In this document: positions 47,545-57,018 of the stretch, piece after piece | Layout: each line of letters opens with the position of its first letter | Numbering within the stretch: the stretch's first letter is position 1 | Assembly: GCA_017792365.1 (NCBI GenBank) | Contig: CP051229.1 | Coordinates: forward strand, 2,728,001-2,792,000 | Length of the DNA: 64,000 bases | Reading direction: 5' to 3' | Origin: Hyphomonas sp. | GTDB taxonomy: Bacteria; Pseudomonadota; Alphaproteobacteria; Caulobacterales; Hyphomonadaceae | The notes under the pieces: model-generated | The model's input: only the letters and a program-made list of their open reading frames with translations | Database searches by the model: none | Told to the model about the DNA's origin: nothing | Made by a program: the position numbers and the translations under genes

Positions 47545-47844
47545 ATCAGCCTCCGGCCTGTGACGAGAATTTCGGATCAGACTGCCGGCCGGGTCGGCGC
47601 CGTCAAATCAAAGGAGCGTGCGTTTCTGGCGGCGCCTGCCTTTGATCAGGCGCGCCAGCGGGGTCTGACGCAGCGAGTGATCGGGAATGCGGCGCCGCGA
47701 TCTTGAGCGTGACCGGTTCACAATCATTCTAACTTGGTTACCAAAGAACCAGATTGAGTCTGGGGCTTCGCATCGCTAACAGCTGCGGGCCCTGAGTAAG
47801 CTGGCGATTCCCGCCTGCAAGGCAGGCTCGTTGCGGCGAAGCTC
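47545..47844. other. Intergenic region without recognisable gene
   Basis: 300 bases between the leftward cytochrome/Vgb gene and the rightward antiporter gene. It must hold both promoters. I see no open frame with a family match. One short inverted repeat, TTGGT-T-ACCAA (47734-47744), lies about 100 bases before the antiporter start. Confidence 0.5.
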
Positions 47845-48795
47845 ATGGAAACTCTGGTCTTTGTGGTGATTGGCCTTGCCGGCCTGGTCTTCGGCGGCGA
47901 CCTCTTGGTGCGCGGCGCGGTCGACCTGGCGCGCCGCATCGGCATGTCGCCCCTGGTCATCGGGCTGACGCTGGTCGGCTTTGGAACCTCCACGCCCGAG
48001 CTGGTGACCAGCATCCAGGCCGCCCTCGTCGAATCGCCCGGCATCGCCGTGGGCAATGTCGTCGGCTCCAACATCGCCAACATCCTGCTGATCCTCGGGA
48101 TTGCAGCGGCGCTTGCGCCGGTTGCGGTGCAGCGCGCGTCGTTCCTGAGGGACGGCGCCGTCCTCGTCATTTCAGCGCTGATGTGTCTTGGCGCCATTCT
48201 CTATGGACGGCTGAGCCTGCCGATCGGCATCGTCTTCCTGATGGCGCTCATCGCCTATGTGACGTTCACGGTTCTGCAGGAACGCGGGCGTGCGGCGCCG
48301 GAGGCTTTCGGCGAAGCGGATTTGCCGGCGCAGACCGGCAGCCTCTGGAAGGACCTCGTCTTTGTCGCCGGCGGTCTGGTCCTGACCATTCTGGGCGCGC
48401 GCTTCCTGGTCACGGGCGCGATCGACGTCGCGCAGGTGCTGGGCGTTTCCGAGGCCGTTATCGGCCTCACCATTGTTGCGGTGGGAACCTCGCTTCCGGA
48501 ACTTGTCACCACCATCGCTGCGGCGCGCCGGGGGCAGGCGGACATCGCTTTCGGCAACGTGGTCGGCAGCAACATCTTCAACGTGCTGTTCATTCTCGGC
48601 GCGACGGCGACGATCCATCCGATCGACGTGCCGGCGACGATCGCTGCGTTCGATATCTGGATCATGCTGGGCGCGACGGCGCTGCTGCTGGCGTTCAGCG
48701 TCAGCCGCTGGCGGATCGGAAGGATCGAGGGATGGATCCTGCTGGCCGCCTACGCCGCCTATACGGGCTGGCTGGGCTACTCGGCGGCGATCTGA
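47845..48795 (+). CDS. Calcium/sodium antiporter (CaCA/YrbG family)
   Basis: 316 residues, about ten hydrophobic segments in two inverted halves. Each half carries the alpha-repeat of this family: MSPLVIGLTLVGFGTSTPEL with GNVVGSNIANILLILGIAA, and VSEAVIGLTIVAVGTSLPEL with GNVVGSNIFNVLFILGATA. The paired GxGTSxPE and GNxxGSN motifs bind the cation and are all intact. Exports Ca2+ in exchange for Na+ or K+ in characterised relatives. Starts at ATG 47845 with a weak ribosome site. Confidence 0.93.
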   Translation: METLVFVVIGLAGLVFGGDLLVRGAVDLARRIGMSPLVIGLTLVGFGTSTPELVTSIQAALVESPGIAVGNVVGSNIANILLILGIAAALAPVAVQRASFLRDGAVLVISALMCLGAILYGRLSLPIGIVFLMALIAYVTFTVLQERGRAAPEAFGEADLPAQTGSLWKDLVFVAGGLVLTILGARFLVTGAIDVAQVLGVSEAVIGLTIVAVGTSLPELVTTIAAARRGQADIAFGNVVGSNIFNVLFILGATATIHPIDVPATIAAFDIWIMLGATALLLAFSVSRWRIGRIEGWILLAAYAAYTGWLGYSAAI

Positions 48796-48803
48796 AGCCG
48801 CCG

Positions 48804-49607
48804 CTAGCCCTTCTGGTCGCGGCCACGCTCCATGACCGACTTGCGCGAGGATTCGGCTGCTTCCGGCGTGACCGCTGAATTGTGGGCGTTGCCGACGTGG
48901 ATTTCCATCTTCAGGGCGTCGGGAAGGGGCATGCGTGCGCCCTCGTCGATCACGGCCTTGTACTTTCGCAGGAGTGAGGGATCGACCTGCGCCATGTCGG
49001 CGGCGAGCTTCTGGGCGGCGGGGAGCAGTTCGTCCGGCGCGCAGACGCGGTTGACGAGGCCCCAGCGTTCGGCGGTTTCGGCGTCGAGGAAGTTGCCGGT
49101 GAGCGAGAGCTCCTTGGCGCGGGCGAGGCCGATGATGCGCGGGAGTTTCTGGGAGAGGCCCCAGACCGGCATCAGGCCGACGCGGGCGTGGGTGTCGGCG
49201 AACTTTGCCTCGCTGGAGACGAGGATGACATCGCCCATCAGCGCCAGCTCGAAGCCGCCGGTGATGGCGAAGCCGTTGATCGCCATGATGACCGGGTGGG
49301 GGCAGGCAGCGAAGGCGCTGGCCATGTCGGTGTCAGGCGCATCGGATTTTTCGCCGCCTTCGGTGCCGAGCGAGAAGCCCTGCTGGCCGGCCTCCTTGAG
49401 GTCGACGCCTGCAGTGAACGCGCGGCCATTGCCGGTGAAGATGATGACGCGGCAAGATTTGTCTTCGCTGAGCCGTTTGATCGCCGCAACGATCTCGGCG
49501 CGCAGCGCGACGGAGAGGGCGTTGAGTTGTTTAGGGCGATTGAGGGTGAGCGTGACGACGCCTTCGTTGTGGTCCTCAAGGAGGATTTTGTCTTCTGCGT
49601 CGGTCAT
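48804..49607 (-). CDS. Enoyl-CoA hydratase/isomerase family protein
   Basis: 267-residue crotonase-fold enzyme. MTDAEDKILLEDHNEGVVTL start; oxyanion-hole pair in GRAFTAGVDLKEAG and NGFAITGGFELALMGDVILV (first catalytic Glu within GGFELAL). At the second catalytic position it has FADTHARVGLMPVWGLSQKL, where many hydratases have Glu, so it belongs to the 'THARVG' subgroup whose exact reaction is uncertain. Its ATG overlaps the cinA stop (four bases), coupling the two. The frame extends upstream only antisense. Confidence 0.88.
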   Translation of the reverse strand: MTDAEDKILLEDHNEGVVTLTLNRPKQLNALSVALRAEIVAAIKRLSEDKSCRVIIFTGNGRAFTAGVDLKEAGQQGFSLGTEGGEKSDAPDTDMASAFAACPHPVIMAINGFAITGGFELALMGDVILVSSEAKFADTHARVGLMPVWGLSQKLPRIIGLARAKELSLTGNFLDAETAERWGLVNRVCAPDELLPAAQKLAADMAQVDPSLLRKYKAVIDEGARMPLPDALKMEIHVGNAHNSAVTPEAAESSRKSVMERGRDQKG

Positions 49608-50410
49608 GCGTTTGATCCTGGAGTGTCGTCTGGTCCGGCGACGTCGCCGCCGGCGTTGCGGATGAGGTCTGCCAGCTCCTGTTCGGCGGCGTCGAGCGCG
49701 TCTGGGTCGGCGCCGCGCACCACGAGGTTGACGCCGAAGCGCGGCGCATCGGGCGTGCCAGGGCGCATCCACGGATAGGAGCCGAAGGAGAGGTCGGGCA
49801 TGGCGGCGGCGAGTTCGCTCAGCGCCGGGGCGAGGTCGGCCTCGCGCGCGCCGGTGGCGGACACGGTGCGCGCCTCGACGACCATCCCGCCCTTGATGCG
49901 GTGCGGCACGTCTTCGAGCATGCCGCGAACCACCGACGGGATGCCGGCCATGACGAAGACATTGCCGATCTGAAAGCCGGGTGCGACCGACACGGGATTG
50001 GCGATCAGCTCGGCGCCATCGGGGATGCGCGCCATGCGCATGCGGGCCGGGGTGAATTCGGTTCCCTGCTTGTCATACCATGCCTGCAGCAGGGCGCGGG
50101 CGTCGTCGCGCACGTCGATCGAGACGCCGAAGGCTGCGGCGACAGCGTCCGCCGTGATGTCGTCGTGGGTTGGACCGATGCCGCCTGTGGTGAAGACGTA
50201 ATCGCAGCGGGATCGCAGCGCATTGAGCGCCATGACAATCTGGTCCTGATCGTCGGACACCACCCTAGCCTCGGCCAGCTGGACGCCGAGCGGCGCGAGG
50301 AAGGTCGCGATCGTGCGGATGTTGGTGTCCTGCGTTCGCCCCGACAGGATTTCATCGCCGATGACGAGCACGGCGGCGGTGACGCGGTCAGTAGATTTGG
50401 AAGCGGCCAT
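49604..50410 (-). CDS. CinA-like molybdopterin-binding domain protein
   Basis: 268 residues containing the N-terminal MoCF-like domain of CinA (VIGDEILSGRTQDTNIRTIA; DYVFTTGGIGPTHDDITADA; VSVAPGFQIGNVFVMAGIPS). No C-terminal deamidase domain is present, the common alphaproteobacterial short form. In longer CinA proteins this part has ADP-ribose/NMN-related activity; role here unknown. It overlaps the enoyl-CoA hydratase start by four bases. Confidence 0.88.
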   Translation of the reverse strand: MAASKSTDRVTAAVLVIGDEILSGRTQDTNIRTIATFLAPLGVQLAEARVVSDDQDQIVMALNALRSRCDYVFTTGGIGPTHDDITADAVAAAFGVSIDVRDDARALLQAWYDKQGTEFTPARMRMARIPDGAELIANPVSVAPGFQIGNVFVMAGIPSVVRGMLEDVPHRIKGGMVVEARTVSATGAREADLAPALSELAAAMPDLSFGSYPWMRPGTPDAPRFGVNLVVRGADPDALDAAEQELADLIRNAGGDVAGPDDTPGSNA

Positions 50411-50477
50411 GGCTTCGATTTAGGCTGGGCGGGGCGCCCGGTCCAGAGCGCCCCTTAAAGCTTGCAAGAGATCGCGC

Positions 50478-51778
50478 CTAGATCGCGCCGGAGCGGATCA
50501 GTTCGAGCGCGCGGTCGAGCTGGTAGTCCTCGCCGTCATAGTCCTCCGGCGGCATTTCGTCGGGAACGTGCGGCGCGCGGCGCTCGACGCCCTGGTCGTT
50601 CGCGAGAGCGTTCGGCAGCGCGGCTTCGGAGAAGCGGGCGGCGCGGCGCTCAAGGGCGGCGATATCCTCGTCCGAGAGACGCACGGCGGCGATCTCGTAG
50701 TCGGGCTCGATCCCCGAGCCCTGGATGGCGCGGCCGGCCGGCGTGTAATAGCGCGAGGTGGTGAGGCGGATGGCGCCCTTACCGGGGCCGAGCGGGATCA
50801 CGGTCTGGACCGAACCCTTGCCGAAGCTGGTGACGCCAAGAACCGTTGCGCGCTCGCGGTCCTGCAGGGCGCCGGCGACGATTTCAGCGGCCGAGGCCGA
50901 CCCGTTGTTGATCAAGACTACGGTCGGGACGTTCGGGGCGCGTTTGGCGCGGCGGGCGTTGTAGCGCGCGACGTCTTCGGGGCGGCGTCCGCGGGTGGAG
51001 ACGATTTCGCCGCCATCGAGGAAGCGGGACGAGACTTCGATGGCCTGGTCGAGCAGGCCGCCGGGGTTGTCGCGCAGGTCGATCACGAGGCCCTTCATCG
51101 AGCCGCCCAGTTCGCGGCGGACATCGGCGATGGCTTCATCCAGCGACTCGGCGGTGCGCTCGTTGAAGGCGGAGATGCGGACGTAGCCGACATCGCCTTC
51201 CGCGCGGCTGCGCACGCTGGCCGGACGAATGTTTTCGCGGGTCAGCGTGACGTCGAAGGAATCCTCTCCCTCGCGCACGACGGTGATGGTGAGGTCGGTG
51301 CCGACCGGGCCGCGCATCTCCTTGACCGCGTCTGAAAGCGGCAGGCCGACGATCGAGAGGCCGTTGATCGCGGTGAGGAAGTCGCCCGACTTGATGCCGG
51401 CGCGGCTGGCGGGCGTGTCGTCCATCGCGCCACGACCTTCACGAAGCCGTCCTGCGCGGTCACTTCGATGCCCAGACCGCCATATTCGCCAGAGGTCTGG
51501 ACCTGCATGGCCTGGAAGTCGTCGGGGTTGAGATAGCTTGAGTGCGGGTCGAGCGAGGTCAGCATGCCGTTGATCGACGCTTCGATCGCTTCGGCTTCGT
51601 CGATCTCGACGACGTAATCGGATTCAACTCTCGCTAGGATCTGGGCGAAGAGTTCGAGTTGTCGGTACGTGTCCTTGCGCGGGTCGGGCTGGCCGTTGGT
51701 GAGGGCATAGGCGGAGACCATGATGGTCGTGCCGATAATCCCTGCTGTGACGAGTGGGCCGAGCAACCACTTACGCAT
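50478..51778 (-). CDS. ctpA: Carboxyl-terminal processing protease CtpA (S41; one frameshift)
   Basis: Periplasmic protease with a PDZ domain. The two frames join to 433 residues if one base is restored near 51425-51427 (joint KVVAPMDDTPASRAGIKSGD). Signal anchor WLLGPLVTAGIIGTTIMVSA; N-terminal LTSLDPHSSYLNPDDFQAMQ; PDZ GEYGGLGIEVTAQDG; catalytic Ser in VVLINNGSASAAEIVAGALQ and Lys in GVTSFGKGSVQTVIPL. In its family it matures envelope and cell-wall enzymes. Located just downstream of envC in the conserved rlmH-envC-ctpA string. Confidence 0.93.
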
Positions 51779-51849
51779 TCGTGACGTCTCCTTCGCGGGT
51801 CGCCTCGCCCAGCCGCTGGGCGAACAACCCCTGATTTAATGACGCGTTC

Positions 51850-53073
51850 CTACGCGCCGCGCTGCAACCACCCCTCGGGGTCGATCGTGCGACCATCCCG
51901 TCTTACCTCCAGATACAGTTCCGGAGGTGGCGATTTCTGGCCGCTCATATGGCCAATGGGCTCGCCCGCCAGCACCCATTGTCCCGTTTCCGGGTAAATA
52001 TCGTCAAGGCCGGACACTATCACAAGGATGTCGTCGCCGACATCGAGAATCAACATCAGCCCGTAGCTTCGGAACATCCCCGCGAACTCGATTCGTGCGT
52101 CGGCAGGCGCAACGACCTGTCCGCTCGCCCGGGTCGCCAGGGTAAGTCCTTGCTGGCGCTGTCCGCGGATCGTCTGTCCGAACTTCGCAACCGGCTCTCC
52201 GAGGGCAGGCTGCACCCGTCCGGCGCCGGCGACCGACGGCAGGGACTGGCCCGGCCGCTCCGGAATCCGGCTCAGCGCGGCTTCGATCGTCGCAGCGCCC
52301 GTCCTCGGTTTCGGACGCGGCGTCGCCGGCGCATTGGCGGCGAGACCGGCGAGAAGGCCGCGTATGTCGGCGGCCTGCTGCGCGAGGCGCTCGGTCTCGA
52401 TGCGCGCCTTTTCCGCCTCTGCGGCGAACTCGGCCCTTGAGAGCCGCTTTTCCTGCGACAGCGCCGCGATCTCCTCCCTGCGGGCGGCCAGCGCATCTTC
52501 GGACGCTTCCAGCTCCGCCTGCTCGCGGCGGGTCTCCGTCTCGATCCGGCGCAGGGTGTCGAGCTTCTGCCGCAGGGCTTCGGCGCGGGCCGCGAGATCG
52601 GGCGTCAGTTCGCCCATCAGGATGGCCGAGCGAATCGCCGCGCCGATATCGTCCGGATTGACCGCGAGCGCCGGCGGCCGCCGCGACGACAGCATCATGA
52701 GCGCCGCCGTGAGGTCTTCCAGCGCAGCTTCATCGCCCGACAGCGCCTCACGCGCGGCCTCCATTTCGACAGCCAGCGAGGCCAGCCGGCCCTCGGCGCG
52801 CGCGGCGGCCTCTTCCCGCCTCCGGCTTTCTGCGGCGGCGACGATGAGGTCTGCATCGATCTCTGCCGCCTCGCGCTCGGTTGCGTTGACGGATCGCTCA
52901 AGCCGTTCCAGCCGCGCCAGCGCCGCGTCTCGGGCGCTTTCGGCGCGCCTCAGGTCTTCAAGCGAATATGTCTCAGGCGCCTGGGCGTGGGATAGATTTG
53001 TCCCGAAGGCGCCGACCGCCATAGCAGCGAGCGCCATTCGCAGGGAGCGAACCATTGTCTTCGCCTGCCTCAA
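51850..53073 (-). CDS. EnvC-like murein hydrolase activator (degenerate LytM)
   Basis: 407 residues. Signal peptide ends SHAQA. A long coiled coil follows (about 35-235; DLRRAESARDAALARLERLE). The C-terminal M23/LytM fold has APADARIEFAGMFRSYGLML, but the zinc ligands are gone: DVGDD and IVSGLDDIY stand where DHG and YAHL would be, and LYLEVRRDG replaces LHFE. Such proteins activate amidases at division. Start TTG 53073 follows a GGGAG site overlapping the rlmH stop; ATG 53055 is the alternative. Confidence 0.85.
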   Translation of the reverse strand: MRQAKTMVRSLRMALAAMAVGAFGTNLSHAQAPETYSLEDLRRAESARDAALARLERLERSVNATEREAAEIDADLIVAAAESRRREEAAARAEGRLASLAVEMEAAREALSGDEAALEDLTAALMMLSSRRPPALAVNPDDIGAAIRSAILMGELTPDLAARAEALRQKLDTLRRIETETRREQAELEASEDALAARREEIAALSQEKRLSRAEFAAEAEKARIETERLAQQAADIRGLLAGLAANAPATPRPKPRTGAATIEAALSRIPERPGQSLPSVAGAGRVQPALGEPVAKFGQTIRGQRQQGLTLATRASGQVVAPADARIEFAGMFRSYGLMLILDVGDDILVIVSGLDDIYPETGQWVLAGEPIGHMSGQKSPPPELYLEVRRDGRTIDPEGWLQRGA

Positions 53074-53078
53074 GTCGG

Positions 53079-53537
53079 CTACTCCCGGTGGTAGGGCGCC
53101 CCGGCCTCGATCGAGAGCGCGCGATAGATCTGTTCAGCCAGCATGACCCGCACCAGCATGTGGGGCCAAGTCAGCGTGCCGAAGTTCAGTGTGCGGTCTG
53201 CGCGTTTCGCAATCGTATCCGCCGTGCCGTCTGCGCCGCCAATGACGAAGGCGACCTCGCGCCCGTCGTCACGCCAGCGGGCGAGATCGGCGGCCAGCAG
53301 CTCAGACGTGCTCGCCCTCCCGGTTTCGTCCAGCCGGATGACGATACTGTCGCCGAGCTTTTCGAGCAGCCGGTCGGCCTCGCGCTCCATGCCGCCGCCC
53401 GAGGCGACCTCGATCTCGGTGATCTCACGCCAGCCGAGCGATGAGCCGGTGCGGCGGGCGCGCGCGAGATAATCGTCGACCAACGCGCGCTCGGGACCAT
53501 CCTTGAGACGGCCGACGCAGACCAGGCGGATGCGCAT
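53079..53537 (-). CDS. rlmH: 23S rRNA pseudouridine-1915 N3-methyltransferase RlmH
   Basis: SPOUT methyltransferase acting on assembled 70S ribosomes. 152 residues: N terminus MRIRLVCVGRLKDGPERALV; knot region VAFVIGGADGTADTIAKRAD with the SAM-binding Gly; and C-terminal GTLTWPHMLVRVMLAEQIYR ending APYHRE, all diagnostic. Adjacent to rsfS (9-base gap) and envC (5-base gap), the conserved order. Confidence 0.97.
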   Translation of the reverse strand: MRIRLVCVGRLKDGPERALVDDYLARARRTGSSLGWREITEIEVASGGGMEREADRLLEKLGDSIVIRLDETGRASTSELLAADLARWRDDGREVAFVIGGADGTADTIAKRADRTLNFGTLTWPHMLVRVMLAEQIYRALSIEAGAPYHRE

Positions 53538-53546
53538 GACAGGCCG

Positions 53547-54050
53547 CTAGGAGCTGGCGCGGGATTTCGTCGAATCGTCGCCCCAGATGCGCTCGAGATT
53601 GTAGAATTCGCGCACTTCCGGGCGGAAGATGTGAACGATGACGTCGCCGGCGTCGATCAGCACCCAGTCCGCGTTTGGCAGGCCTTCGACCCGCACGCTG
53701 CTGGCGCCGTGTTGCTTGAGCTCGCGCGAGACGTGATCAGCCAGCGCCGTGACGTGACGATGCGAGCGCCCGGAGGCGACAATCATCGAATCCGCCATGG
53801 GCGATTTTCCGGTGAGATCGATTTCGAGGATGTCTTCGGCCTTGTCCTGCTCCAGCCGCTCGGCGACGAGCCTGGCGAGGCGGGAGATCTCTTGGGATGA
53901 GGACTTCGGAGAAACTTCGGAAGGTTGTGCCGGATTGGAGGCTTTCGCTTCCGGACCGGGGCCGGAACTGCTTATCGCTGACAGTGGTCTTTCCTTCGTA
54001 CCGTTCAATGACGGCGCAAGCTTACCACGCGTCCGTGCGTGAGGCCACAC
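53547..54050 (-). CDS. rsfS: Ribosome silencing factor RsfS
   Basis: Binds L14 and blocks subunit joining in poor growth. The core (from about residue 50) is clear: ISRLARLVAERLEQDKAEDI, LEIDLTGKSPMADSMIVASG, RSHRHVTALADHVSRELKQH, EGLPNADWVLIDAGDVIVHI, FRPEVREFYNLERIWGDD. GTG 54050 gives 167 residues with an unconserved 45-residue N terminus rich in Ser/Pro; there is no other good start, and a non-AUG start nearer the core cannot be excluded. Confidence 0.92.
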   Translation of the reverse strand: MWPHARTRGKLAPSLNGTKERPLSAISSSGPGPEAKASNPAQPSEVSPKSSSQEISRLARLVAERLEQDKAEDILEIDLTGKSPMADSMIVASGRSHRHVTALADHVSRELKQHGASSVRVEGLPNADWVLIDAGDVIVHIFRPEVREFYNLERIWGDDSTKSRASS

Positions 54051-54231
54051 CGGCAGGCTTGCTCTCTGCAGGGGTGCTGGTCGCCCAATTCCTGTGTCAG
54101 ATCAATCGTCTCTGAGCGGCGTCCAGGCACAGGCAGGCGCGTCGCTGCGATGCACGTTTTGTTCAGTTGACCGGGAGGCGCCGGAATCTAGACCGTCTGC
54201 AACGGATCATTCCACTCAGGAGAGACGGCGT

Positions 54232-56411
54232 ATGGGCAGAAAAGCCTGGCTCGATTCGGCCTGCCTTGCGGTGCTGGCCTGCTCGCTGGCCGGCGCGGCG
54301 TCAGCGCAGGACGCCGTCGAGCAGGCGTCGGCAGCCGACGGTGCCGTCGCCCGCGGACAGGGCGTGCAGGTCTTCGACCGGGGCTTCTTCCAAGTCTACA
54401 ACGCGGTGACCGCGCTGGACATGGTGCAGCGGGTTCCGGGCTTCACCATCGACGATGGCGACGATCGCCGGGGCTTTGGCGCAACGGCCGGCAACGTCCT
54501 GGTCAATGGCGAGCGGCCGAGCTCGAAGACGGCGATCTCCGAGCAGCTGCAACGCATCCCGGCCGACTCCGTCACGCGCATCGAGCTGGTGTCCGGCGCA
54601 TCGAGCGAACTCGACATTCGCGGGCAGACACAGGTGGTGAATGTCGTTCTTGATCGCAGCCAGCGCGCCGACAGTCCGCTGTCGTGGATCCTCGAAGCGC
54701 GCCACATCCAGTATTCCGACCGCATCGGCTACACGGTGCAGGGCACCAAGACCTTCGCGCTGAGCGAGACCGCCAATCTGACGCTGGATCTGCAATTCCC
54801 CAATCTGCACGGGCGGACCGAGAGCATCGAGGCGATCCGCGATCCGTCCGGCCAGCTGATCCAGATTCGCGACAATTTCGGCCAGCCTTCGCAGAACGGC
54901 GTTCAGGGTTCGGGCGCGCGACGGCGCGCGACACGATCAATGCGAACTTCCTTTATAACCCGACATGGGACCAGCTGGGGATCGGCAGCTTCTATACGGC
55001 GCCGGACGGCTCCTTTGATGGCGCGCTGACCGGGCTCTCGGAATTCGAGGACAAGTATAATGCCGAGTTCGGCGGCGACTGGGAGCGCCGGTTCTCGGAC
55101 GCCTGGTCGGTGAAAGTGCTCGGGCTCTATCGCGACTTTGGCGAGGACCAGAGCGATCAATTCGACTTCTTCGGGCCCTCGGGCGCGCTGGTCGGCGAAC
55201 GCAGACAGATGCGCTCAACAGAGGGCGGCGAACGCGTGGGGCGCGGCGTCCTGACCTGGCGGGCGGGGGGCGGCCACACGCTGGAGTTCGGCGGGGAGAC
55301 CGCGTTCAATTTTCTCGATACGGCCTTCGACATCACGTTCGATGCGCAGAACGGCGCTGGGCCGCAGCCCGTGCGGCTGCCGGTGGCGAACGCGCGCGCG
55401 GAGGAGGTGCGCTGGGAAGCCTTCGTGACCGACATCTGGAACGTGACCCCGGCGATCACGCTCGAGACGGGGTTCACCTATGAAGCCTCGACCATCAAGC
55501 AGACCGGCGACGCCCAGAAGGAGCGCGAGCTGTCCTATCCCAAGCCGCGACTGGTCGGCTCGTGGCAGGCCACCGAGAACGATCAATTCCGTCTCAGCAT
55601 CGAACGCGATGTCTCCCAGCTCGACTTCAATGATTTCGCGAGCTCGGTCGACGTGCGCGACGAAAACCAGCAGCTGGGGAATGCCGACCTTGAACCTGAG
55701 AAATCCTGGCAGACGCGACTTGAATGGGACCGGCGCTTCGGGGAACGCGGCGCGCTGACGATTGGCGTTTTCCACGACGAGATCGAGGACGTCGACGACA
55801 CGCTGGCGTTGGCGTTCTGCGACGGCGACGTCTTCGCCAAACCCTTGCGGTCGTGCCTGCTGTTCCCGACGGACCCGCGCGACGTGTTCGATGCGGTCGG
55901 CAATATCGGCGATGGCACGAGCACCGGCGTCGACGTGAGCGCCACGATGCCCTTGGACTGGCTCGGCATTCCGCGCTCGGAGCTGAGACTATCGGGCGAG
56001 TTGCAGGAGACAGAGGTCACCGATCCCGTGACGGGAGAGAAGCGGCGGTTCCGTTTCGCGGAGGACTGGGAATACGAACTCTCCTTCCGCCAGGAATTGC
56101 CCCAGTGGAGTCTGGCGTGGGGTTTCGAGACCGATCAGGAATCGAGCGCCTATGAATATCGGCTGGCCGAGGAGGTGAAACTGATCCGGCAGGGCCACCA
56201 CGTCGATGTCTTCCTCGAGACGACGGCGATCGCGGGCATCACGCTTCGGTTCGGCGTGTCGAACATCACCGCGCCGACGGAATCGCGGGTGCGGACGTTC
56301 TTTGATCCCAACCGCGCCTCGGGCGTCGTCGACGAGGTCTGGACGCGCAAGCAGAAGGGCGGCCCCTATGGCACGCGCGTCTTCTCGGTCCGCGCGTCAG
56401 GCACCTTCTAG
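54232..56411 (+). CDS. TonB-dependent receptor, second copy (frameshifted)
   Basis: Two frames join to 726 residues if one base is restored near 54913-54920 (joint SGATARDTINANFLYNPTWD). ATG 54232 has AGGAG nine bases upstream. Signal peptide ACLAVLACSLAGAASAQ; plug ALDMVQRVPGFTIDDGDDRR, NVLVNGERPSSKT and RIELVSGASSELDIRGQTQV, parallel to the receptor at 28885. The barrel ends in Phe (FSVRASGTF). Its stop overlaps the nadD stop tail-to-tail. It interrupts the conserved rsfS-nadD order. Substrate unknown. Confidence 0.87.
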
Positions 56412-57010
56412 CCCCGCCCTTCGCGGATCGCGGTGGAGGAGTGCGGAGCGTGTGGCGCCTTGATCAGCGTCCATGCCGGCGGCTTCAGGTAGGCGAGCGC
56501 GCCAGCCTCGCCCTGCGGGATGCGCGAAGCGCTATAGGTCTTCGCAAGGCGGCTGAGCCCCGCTGAGGGGAATGCGCCGGGGCGCGAGATCACCGCGATC
56601 GGAACCATCTGAGCAATCTGCCGCCAGTTCCGCCAGCGATGGAAGCTCTGCAGGCTGTCGGCGCCCATGATCCAGACGAAGCGGGCGCCGGGCGCGCGGC
56701 GCTGCAGGGCGGCGATGACGTCGACCGTGTAGGTGAGGCCAAGATCCTGTTCGAGCGGCGTGACCCGGGTGCGCGGGCCGGTGAACATTTCGCGCGCCAG
56801 ATCCATCCGCTTGGCGAACGGCGTCTGCGTTTTTTTCAGTGGATTGCCGCGCGCCGGGATCGCCCACACCCAGTCAAGTCCGATGCGTGTCTGCGCCGTG
56901 CGGATGACGTGCACGTGGCCGGCATGCGGCGGATCAAACGAGCCGCCGATCAGGCCGATCGACAGACCGTCGCTCGGGCCGGGAAGCTTCGGCGGCAGGG
57001 GGCTGCTCAC
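56408..57010 (-). CDS. nadD: Nicotinate-nucleotide adenylyltransferase NadD
   Basis: Adenylates nicotinate mononucleotide in NAD synthesis. IGLIGGSFDPPHAGHVHVIR carries the nucleotidyltransferase GxFDPxHxGH motif. Further signatures are WAIPARGNPLKKTQTPFAKR, FVWIMGADSLQSFHRWRNWR and C-terminal SSTAIREGRG. The start is uncertain: GTG 57010 (200 residues) is used; TTG 57022, overlapping the upstream stop as TTGA, and GTG 57043 are alternatives, and none has a clear ribosome site. Ends tail-to-tail with the TonB receptor gene. Confidence 0.93.
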   Translation of the reverse strand: MSSPLPPKLPGPSDGLSIGLIGGSFDPPHAGHVHVIRTAQTRIGLDWVWAIPARGNPLKKTQTPFAKRMDLAREMFTGPRTRVTPLEQDLGLTYTVDVIAALQRRAPGARFVWIMGADSLQSFHRWRNWRQIAQMVPIAVISRPGAFPSAGLSRLAKTYSASRIPQGEAGALAYLKPPAWTLIKAPHAPHSSTAIREGRG

Positions 57011-57018
57011 TCGTTCGT

